A stretch of 64,000 nucleotides of DNA from Lepidostoma basale (Eukaryota; Arthropoda; Insecta; Trichoptera; Lepidostomatidae), in contig JAHDVF020000211.1 in the NCBI GenBank assembly GCA_022606425.2, forward strand, positions 3,472,001 to 3,536,000, read 5' to 3'. Positions 57,136-64,000 of this stretch are shown here, piece by piece (within the stretch, counting starts at the first letter, position 1; each line of letters opens with the position of its first letter). The position numbers and the translations under genes are program-made. The notes beneath the pieces were generated by a model. The model saw nothing but the letters and a program-made list of their open reading frames with translations, ran no database searches and was not told the DNA's origin.

Positions 57136-57139
57136 ATTT

Positions 57140-57292
57140 TTTTGTAGTTTTAACCCTAGGGATTGGTTTGTAACAAAGTTTATTAACATCTTTGATGGTT
57201 CTTGGGATGCCACGTGACAATCACACTGCCATCGCCGGTAATCGAATCCGGGACCTTCGGTGTTGCAGTCATAACTCTTGCCACTCATTAGT
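57140..57292 (-). mobile_element. Unclassified repeat end and SINE fragment
   Basis: GTTTTAACCCTAGGGATTGG is shared with 32648. From 57208, CCACGTGACAATCACACTGC, CATCGCCGGTAATCGAATCC is the complement of the SINE head. Confidence 0.75.
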
Positions 57293-58455
57293 TAGTTCAA
57301 ATAAACAATTAATTATTTCAAATAAAGAAACGATGAATGGATTCATCAGGATACAATATCGAAGTTAAAAAAATATGTTTTATTTATCTTTTTCTTATTT
57401 ATGTACTTTGTAAATAAATATAATAATACAATAATTTATTAAATATATTAAACATATAACACTTAAATTTAATATAAGTGTTGTACATACAAAGTATATA
57501 AAAAAGAAAAAGAGAAATAAACCATCATAACAACACAAAGTATGGCGTATATAGAAGAAAAAAAAGATGTGTTTAGAAGTTTGTATATATGCGATGTGGA
57601 AATTGAATTGTTCGGCGAGCTTGTTGGTGATGTGTAAATCCTTCCCAGTTAACCGGTATAATTATATCGATATTAATTAGCGGTACTTATAATTCTACCC
57701 AAATCAAGAGCTCCCATAAACCAAGCACCGCATCCTGTGTTAAGGTTGTTAATTAAGAATTTAATTAAATAAATTTAACGGTGTTGCCCACTCACACCCT
57801 TAATTTTTAGGAATGGCTCCGCAATACCCTCCACCCCAACCCTTCCTATTTGGTTAGCTGTTAGTACCTTCATCCCTTAAGAACGGTCAAGTCTCCCCAT
57901 CCCTCTATTGTTAAACGGGGCATGTACACAATTTTGATTATTGTGTTTCTTAGGGGATGGTTTACTACATTAAATGTTAGCAGTCTCGTCTATGTGCGTG
58001 TTATTTTTTGGTTATTTTTTTTAATTAGTACCTATGAAAACATCTGATTTCTATTTATTTATTAAGGGTACAGCGATATCAATAACATATATACAATAAA
58101 ACATTTAGAATAATTAAAATAAGGCCAATTACATGCTACCACAAATATAAAAGAATAGTTTACAATTAACAAATGATAGTGTGAAACGAGATTGAAGTAA
58201 AATTAAGACAAAATGAGGTATATATAATATTTAAGAGTTAAAATACTTACCATATAGTACTGGAAATAAAAAATAAAATTAAGATAAAAAAAAGGAATAT
58301 ACGAGTATTATAATATCGTGTGACATCGTGGTCACATCCAAGCAGAAAAGTTGCTCCGATTATTTTCTTAAAATTTCGCTCATTCAAATGAAAAACATCA
58401 ATGTATCCAAAATGCTTGTTGTAGTTGAGATTCGATACAATACCGCGCTCTGGGC
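57293..58455. other. No gene recognised
   Basis: AT-rich with a C-rich patch at 57780-57920. 57400-57500 holds an imperfect inverted repeat (ACTTTGTA...TACAAAGT). A TTTATTTATTAAGGGTACAG segment at 58057 may be an old LINE 3' end. No supported ORF. Confidence 0.35.
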
Positions 58456-58459
58456 GTAG

Positions 58460-58628
58460 TTAGTTTCTAGAAGTATTATTTTATTTTGCTAAGGCACTAT
58501 CAAATGTCATTTCAACGTGTTAAATAATTTGAAATGTTTTAGCAAGATAAAACATATTGTATAATTCCTACAAAATATAATAAATATTCTAGAAAACGAA
58601 TGTTTTCATTCGTATTAATTATATAATT
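58460..58628. repeat. Foldback family 1 copy
   Basis: CTAGAAGTATTATTTTATTT, TGCTAAGGCACTATCAAATG and TTTTAGCAAGATAAAACATA, CAAAATATAATAAATATTCT. The right arm is complete to CATTCGTATTAATTAT. Confidence 0.82.
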
Positions 58629-58927
58629 CTTATTTTTTGTTTGTTAGGTCATGCTACTGAAGTTAAACACTTGGCATCTAAATGTTTATTCGAATGTTCA
58701 ATCCTGTATCATTATGGTTTTTTTTGGCCAATTTTTTTTTGTATTATATGTTTAGTATCAGGATATTCTCAAAATATTTTTATAACATTTATTATGTGTC
58801 ATAAATTATCATTAATTATCAAATAAGATAAATAACCTTCGTATTAATTACATATTTAATATTGGATTTTTAGTTTTGGGTTATTATTTTTTGTTACGGA
58901 GAGAAAGATACCACCTCCTTCGGCTGA

Positions 58928-59142
58928 TAATAAGAGCTCTGACTTCCATAACCAAGATCCCGGGTTCGATTCCCGCCGATGGCAGTGTGATTGTCACACT
59001 GTATTTGGTCTGGTGTAGAATTCACGTGACAATAAAATGGCGATAGATTGGCCACCTATCACATGTCATAAGAATCAATATAATAGCTTAAATAAATTGT
59101 ATACAGTAATTGGGTTTAAACGACCTGTTGTACACAAGAAAA
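58928..59142 (+). mobile_element. tRNA-derived SINE, head truncated
   Basis: Starts at GAGCTCTGACTTCCATAACC, with B box GGGTTCGATTCC, then GGCAGTGTGATTGTCACACT and the tail CGACCTGTTGTACACAAG plus A-run. 'ACCACCTCCTTCGGCTGATA' before it is LINE sequence, so the SINE interrupts the LINE (see 59155). Confidence 0.85.
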
Positions 59143-59154
59143 AAAATAATCAAT

Positions 59155-59262
59155 GGCAAAGTAGAGGGACGTCGGGGTGTTGGTAGAAGGCAGTTGTACA
59201 GGCTGTGAAATCTAAGAGAATGGACAGGGATGAACAGAGTTGAGAACCTGTTAATATTAGCG
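59155..59262 (+). mobile_element. LINE fragment (family of 43385)
   Basis: GGCAAAGTAGAGGGACGTCG, GGTAGAAGGCAGTTGTACAG, GTTGAGAACCTGTT match 43475-43575. The preceding part of the same LINE (GAGAGAAAGATACCACCTCC) is at 58900, across the SINE. Confidence 0.8.
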
Positions 59263-59274
59263 CAGATTTAATGC

Positions 59275-59862
59275 TTATATCTTTAGGTTAAGTAAATGGT
59301 GTACTTAAAGTTGTCATCGCAAACAAAAGCTTATTCAAAAAAGCTAAGATGGCAGTGTATAATGATGTTCTTGTACCGACCGAAGTGAAGCATGGTACTG
59401 GCAAAATAATGATGAAAGTAGAATAAATGCAGTAGAAATGAGATCCCTAAGACAAATGTGTGGCAAATCTGTGTCAACATATGATAGAGTGTCAAATGCA
59501 AGTTTAAGAAGTGAATGGGTGCGAATGAAAGTGTTATAAACAAAATAATGAAAGGGTCGTTAAGATGATTTGGACACATAGAAATAACGAGTAAAGAGAG
59601 AATGGTGAAGAAGGTATATGTAAACGAAGTGAACGGAACTAGAAATAGTGGATGGCCGAGGAAAACGTGCCACGATTAAATCATTCAAATATTGAATGTC
59701 GGTCACGTGAATAGTTGGAGAAATCGACGTGCGTGCATGACATGATGTATGAATGTAGAGGACGCAAGAAACGTGTGTCAAAACAGAACAGTGTGGCGGT
59801 CCATTATTTTTGCCTACCCCTCCGGGGAGACGGCGTGATGGTTAGTTAGTTAGTTAGTAAGG
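59275..59862 (+). mobile_element. TTAG-tail LINE, long 3' fragment
   Basis: From GTTGTCATCGCAAACAAAAG to the tail GACGGCGTGATGGTTAGTTA, GTTAGTTAGTAAGG. Coding words for SLRQMCGKSVSTYDRVSNAS are seen, with frame breaks. Confidence 0.9.
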
Positions 59863-60095
59863 TAAACCATCTTAAAAATATATTTGAACTTTTTGTAGAG
59901 ATTTTTATATTTATAACTAAAGTTGTTTGCACCCCTATCGATTCTGGGCAGCTAGCGCCATCTATTGCGGTCCGCGGAAACACCGCTGCACCTGTTGTCA
60001 CGCACGTGACCAAATTTCAGATTAGATTTCCAAACGATTGCACTGAATTTTTCTTTCTCGCTCATGCACAAACATGTTATCTCAATCTAGCAAAG
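59863..60095. other. No gene seen
   Basis: AGCTAGCGCCATCTATTGCG and ACACCGCTGCACCTGTTGTC form a GC-richer patch resembling other 'GCGCCATCTAT' repeat remnants (2635, 3031, 19730). Confidence 0.35.
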
Positions 60096-60109
60096 AAAAT
60101 GTTGTATTA

Positions 60110-60232
60110 TATTTTAAAACACTCAAAATACATTTGATAATGCATTTGACAGGCGAAACATGGCAATCACATAAAATATAATAAAACTTCTAGAAAACGG
60201 ACGTTTTCATTCGTATTGATTATGGAAAAAGT
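60110..60232. repeat. Foldback family 1 right arm
   Basis: CATTTGATAATGCATTTGAC, AGGCGAAACATGGCAATCAC, AAAACTTCTAGAAAACGGAC, CATTCGTATTGATTATGG. No left arm. Confidence 0.8.
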
Positions 60233-60236
60233 TTAA

Positions 60237-60600
60237 CTAACTAACCACCATGTTGTCTCCCCGAAGGGTTAGGCAGAAAGAATGGACTGCCACACTTTTC
60301 TTTCCTGACATATTTCTCTCGATTCCTCAACATTCATACATCGTATCATACACGCGCGTCGATTTCTCTGATTCCTCACGTGGCCGACATTCAATATTTG
60401 ATTTATTTGATCGTGCCATGTTTTCCTCGGTCTTCCTCTATTTCTAATTCAATTTACATCGTTAACATATACTTTTTTTACCATTCTTTCTTCATTCAAT
60501 CTTTCCATGTATCCAAGCCATCTTAATGATCCTTTCATTATTTTGTTCATAATACCATCATTCGCAACGAATTCACTTCTTATATTTTTAAGGCCTAGCC
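60237..60600 (-). mobile_element. TTAG-tail LINE, 3' fragment
   Basis: AACTAACTAACCACCATGTT, then a well-conserved end up to CATCATTCGCAACGAATTCA. The minus frame reads KNIRSEFVANDGIMNKIMKG and SLRWLGYMERLNEERMVKKV. Confidence 0.9.
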
Positions 60601-60722
60601 ATTTGATAAAGCTATAATATAAAGTCATTATCATAAAATATATTAACATCTATAAAACATACGTTTTCATTTGAATTAATTATTTAATATGGAGTTTTAC
60701 ACCGTTCAAAAGACAATAAATA
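60601..60722. repeat. Foldback family 1 right-arm remnant
   Basis: GTCATTATCATAAAATATAT, CGTTTTCATTTGAATTAATT, ATTTAATATGGAGTTTTACA. Confidence 0.75.
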
Positions 60723-60774
60723 CGCTTCCTCAACGCTATTTGTACACATAAAATATTTTTATGAAAATGTAATA

Positions 60775-61070
60775 AGTAAATGCGGTGCGAATGAAAAATT
60801 TATGAACAAAATAATGAAAGGATCATAAAGATGGTTTGGACACATGAAAAATATATGTTAACTGTGTATATAGAACTAGAAATAGAGGAAGATCAAGGAA
60901 AACGTTTCACGATAAAATATATCAAATATTGAGGAGTCGAAAAAATCGATATGCGTGCATTAAACGATGAATGTTGAGGAAGCGAGAGAAATATGCCAGG
61001 AAAAAAAAGTGTGGCAGTCCATTCTTTATGCTTATCTATTTGGGTAGATGGCGAGAAGGTTTGTTAGTTT
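60775..61070 (+). mobile_element. TTAG-tail LINE, decayed 3' fragment
   Basis: AAATGCGGTGCGAATGAAAA, AAAGGATCATAAAGATGGTT, AGAAATAGAGGAAGATCAAG, ending GGGTAGATGGCGAGAAGGTT and TGTTAG. Confidence 0.82.
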
Positions 61071-61334
61071 TTTTTTTTTTTTAAATATGTGACGAATTTT
61101 TATGAATGAATAAACAATGGAGATTTTAATCCTTCAAAAGGTAATAAATACGGAAAAAATCTGTCAAAACCGATCATATTTGTAAACAATTTTATAATAT
61201 TTTAAATATATATCTTTATAATATGTATCACTGAAGAAGGACCGGTTGTCCGAAACATGTCTGATATGTAATTTTAATTTTTTTAAAGTTAGTGTTGTAT
61301 ATACAAAGTATATAAAAAGAAAATGACGAATAAA

Positions 61335-61455
61335 CAATGTTTTAACCACTTTTGAGTATATTTTTCTCGACATATTTCGAAGGCTTTACACCTTCGTCAT
61401 TGAAAGAACGGTATAAACTGTTATATTCACCGTGTTAACGCCTTAATCTAAAATA
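61335..61455. repeat. Foldback family 2, left half
   Basis: AACCACTTTTGAGTATATTT, TTCTCGACATATTTCGAAGG, CTTTACACCTTCGTCATTG; the return arm is missing, and it ends GTGTTAACGCCTTAATCTAA. Confidence 0.75.
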
Positions 61456-62060
61456 AAATAAAAAACATATATTTGGGACATTTTATCAGAGGCATGTTTT
61501 CGGGTGGTCTCTTGTTAACACCAGCAAACAACCAAAAAACGGATACAAAACCAATTCATAATTTAATATCAGCGTTGTACATGTGCAGAGACCTTGTGGG
61601 TTATATTTATTCAAAGAAATGTTCAAAGGTGCCATAATGGAATTTTCCTCTTGGCTTGCTGGTGGTAGAGGCCGAGTGTCTAAATGTGGGCGAGGGTTTG
61701 CGTCCCAGCTTATTTATTTAAGGAGGGTCGGCTCGGGACCTGGACCTTTCGGGGGGTGGACGGTGCCCCCGTGCTACCCCCACCCCCATACCATCCTTTT
61801 TCTAGGCAGATCTCCAATTTTGCAGGACCGTACAGTCAAAGAAAGGGATCGTCGAAAATCCATCGGGCCATTAATGTTTAAATATTTATTTAAACAATAT
61901 ATTTTCACAAAACTTTTTACGACTTTTCATAAATGATGAAAAAAAAAGAATATTAAAAATATAATTCTTAATTAATACTTAGTTAAATTTCTATTGATTT
62001 TTAACGGTTTCGGCCGCTCTCTGTCATCTTCTACACCAGAATATGTAATTCCTATTAAAT
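61456..62060. other. No gene recognised
   Basis: 61670-61820 is GC-rich (GGAGGGTCGGCTCGGGACCT, CGGGGGGTGGACGGTGCCCC) inside a 117-codon plus frame with no known domain. 61985-62045 (AACGGTTTCGGCCGCTCTCT) is a repeat related to 44838 and 62614. Confidence 0.35.
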
Positions 62061-62065
62061 TTTAC

Positions 62066-62215
62066 CACAGCTATGACTGTCACACCGAAGTTTCCGGGTT
62101 CACTGATAGTGTGATTCGTACACTGTCTTTGGTCTTGTGAAGAAATCACGTGACAATAAAATGCCGATAGATTAGCGACCAATCACATGTCATGTGAATC
62201 AATATAATAGCTATA
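62066..62215 (+). mobile_element. SINE, decayed
   Basis: ACCACAGCTATGACTGTCAC, ACCGAAGTTTCCGGGTTCAC, GATAGTGTGATTCGTACACT and CACGTGACAATAAAATGCCG. The B box is broken. Confidence 0.8.
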
Positions 62216-63365
62216 CTCTTTACATCGATTTGGCTAGAGCCGTAATTATGTAAAGTGCGATTCAACAAAATGATAATAATAATAATAACAATGCATTTAA
62301 TATCAACAATACATTTGCATTTTTCTTTAAAATGTATGATAACTTATCTGATTTTACTGGTGGAATAAATCATTAATTATTTTCTATATTCGCCTTTACT
62401 TTGTGTTATGGATTAACATTTGATTTTAATTAATTTTCACTTTTCACAAATATGTTTCAGGCCACAGATTAATTTAATATTTACCTATTATTAAAATTTC
62501 TACACTGAGAAAGACGTCTGTGAAAAGAATATGTATAATTAAATAGTATGTTTGAAGTTAAAGTTAATTGAAAAAAAAATCCTATTCAATTTAATTCCAC
62601 GCTATTATAACTTCGACCGGTTTCGGTAGCTCACTGCCTTTTTCTGGTGCAGAATGAAATTAGTTTTTTATTTGTTTAATTATTAATTTTTTTTAAATAT
62701 TTCTCCGTTGGTTTTAGTAACTCTAACACCGGCGGCAGTAAAACCGGTTAATTATTATAGATAAAACAATAAATAATGTATTATAGTTTAAAAACAAATT
62801 ACATAAGTGTTTTAGATACTTATCAAAATAAATTTTACTATGAATAACAATCAAACTTACTGAGTTTGCATGACGTTAAATACGTTATGAAATAGCTGAG
62901 ATGTGTGTTTGTCTACGTGGCTTCTGTTATGTCAGGACATTGTACAAAATACTCTGCAGGAACGGACTGCATTTCTCACTCAACTGTACAAATAAGGTTC
63001 CCGCCCGCCGTGGCCGAGAGCAAAGCGAACTGTTTGCTTAAATAGGAAATATCTAAGGCACAGATTTGAACTGAGTTAGGGGTAGCTAAGTAACGTACTC
63101 GGGCTGTATACTTTTGGCGGATCTCTTCCCTCACTCCCGGTCGGAAAAGCGGGTAGTTTGGAAGATTTAGAGTACAGAATTGAAGATTTTGATAATATAT
63201 GATAGAGGGAACATTTGATATTGGTCCAAGTTCGAGGCGCAGGGATGCTAAGTGAAGATTTTCACAAACAAAATAAATAAAATTAATACTTATTTAAAAA
63301 AACTTTTATATTTTGTTTATTTGCTTTCCGATGGAGTCCACTTTATTTGCTTTCCGATGGAGTTT
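62216..63365. other. No gene recognised
   Basis: AT-rich, with a repeat at 62605-62660 (CGACCGGTTTCGGTAGCTCA) and a GC-richer region at 62990-63170 (GTTCCCGCCCGCCGTGGCCG) that shows no ORF or splice pair. CTTTATTTGCTTTCCGATGG-type words at 63317 and 63342 are a short direct repeat (GCTTTCCGATGGAGT). Confidence 0.35.
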
Positions 63366-63369
63366 TGGT

Positions 63370-63690
63370 CCCAACCCTAATGTATGGAAGCGAAGCATGA
63401 AACTGGCAGAAGAAGGATGAGAGCAGAATAAATGCGGTAGAGAGGGGGCCCCTAAGACCTATGTGTGGTAGAACGATATACGATAGAATCTCAAATGCTG
63501 ATGTAAGAAAGGAATGTAGAGCGGAAGAAGGTATTATAAACAAAATTATGAAAGGATCGCTACGTTGGTTCGGACATATGAAGCGCATGGATGGAGAAAG
63601 AATCGTTAAGAAAGTATACCATTCTCTCTGCCTACCCCTACCGAGAAACGGCGTTATGGTTTGTTGTTGTTGTTGTTGTTATTTGCTTTA
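63370..63690 (+). mobile_element. LINE 3' fragment with (TTG)n tail
   Basis: CTAATGTATGGAAGCGAAGC, then MCGRTIYDRISNADVRKECR, AEEGIINKIMKGSLRWFGHM and KRMDGERIVKKVY, after which an internal deletion joins it to the end CTCTGCCTACCCCTACCGAG, AAACGGCGTTATGGTTTGTT and GTTGTTGTTGTTG. The tail is a TTG repeat instead of TTAG. Confidence 0.9.
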
Positions 63691-63784
63691 AAGAACCAAC
63701 CGTTTTGGATTCTTCAACAATTTTTGCAAGTCGTGTATTCTCCATTATGTCCACATGAACTTTCGAAAAGCGCCTTCTGTTTTA

Positions 63785-64000
63785 TTTAACAAACCATCAC
63801 GCCGTTTCACCGGAGGGGTAGGCAGAGATGATGGATCGTTACATTGTTCTATCCTGACATAACTCTCGCACCTCTTCTACATTCACACATCATGACATGC
63901 ACGCTCGTCGATTGTTCCTACTTCGAACATGTCTGCCATTCAGTAATTTATTAATTTGGTCATGCCTTTCTTCCTTGGCCCTCCTCCAATTTAATAATGG
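63785..64000 (-). mobile_element. LINE 3' fragment, AACAAACC subfamily, runs off the window
   Basis: TTAACAAACCATCACGCCGT, CACCGGAGGGGTAGGCAGAG and GCACGCTCGTCGATTGTTCC; continues past base 64000. Confidence 0.85.

Overview
The window is AT-rich animal DNA that looks like an insect genome, most probably Lepidoptera. It holds two spliced host genes on the plus strand, set in dense, mostly decayed transposable elements. The order is inferred from the Ser protease type, the A+T bias and the kinds of LINE, SINE and foldback repeats; nothing in the window proves the species.

Gene 1 is minibrain / DYRK1A (mnb), a dual-specificity kinase. Eight exons lie between 11253 and 28640, and their splice phases agree at every junction. 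They read from the DYRK homology box and nuclear-localisation basic stretch, through the complete kinase domain (glycine loop, catalytic Lys, [14 protein letters not shown] activation loop, DYRK insert), to a short C-terminal tail ending in the conserved VCVQQSPVA motif. The N-terminal exons lie upstream or were not recognised. The 3' UTR probably runs from 28641 to about 31965. It is almost repeat-free, has a proximal and a distal polyadenylation signal, and carries a cluster of Pumilio-type sites. Introns hold LINE 3' ends, a pogo-like DNA transposon, TTAA-bounded short elements, a SINE and palindromic foldback elements.

Gene 2 (46548-52419) is a complete five-exon S1 family serine protease of chymotrypsin type: 266 aa, signal peptide, short propeptide, full His/Asp/Ser triad, TATA box and polyadenylation signal. 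Its introns are also full of LINE fragments and contain a minisatellite and one unidentified minus-strand ORF.

The rest is mobile DNA: (i) one abundant RTE-like LINE family with a (TTAG)n or (TTG)n tail directly after its stop codon, the longest copy at 37250-38410; (ii) other LINE families with (GAA)n-type tails; (iii) a tRNA-derived SINE; (iv) at least four palindromic foldback families that share a CGAAACATG-like core; (v) two pogo/Tigger relics; (vi) TTAA-bounded and hAT-like MITEs; (vii) microsatellites, minisatellites and a perfect 236-bp-period tandem duplication. No rRNA, functional tRNA gene, CRISPR array or prokaryotic feature was seen. Repeat boundaries are by eye and accurate to roughly 10-30 bp unless a target duplication is quoted.
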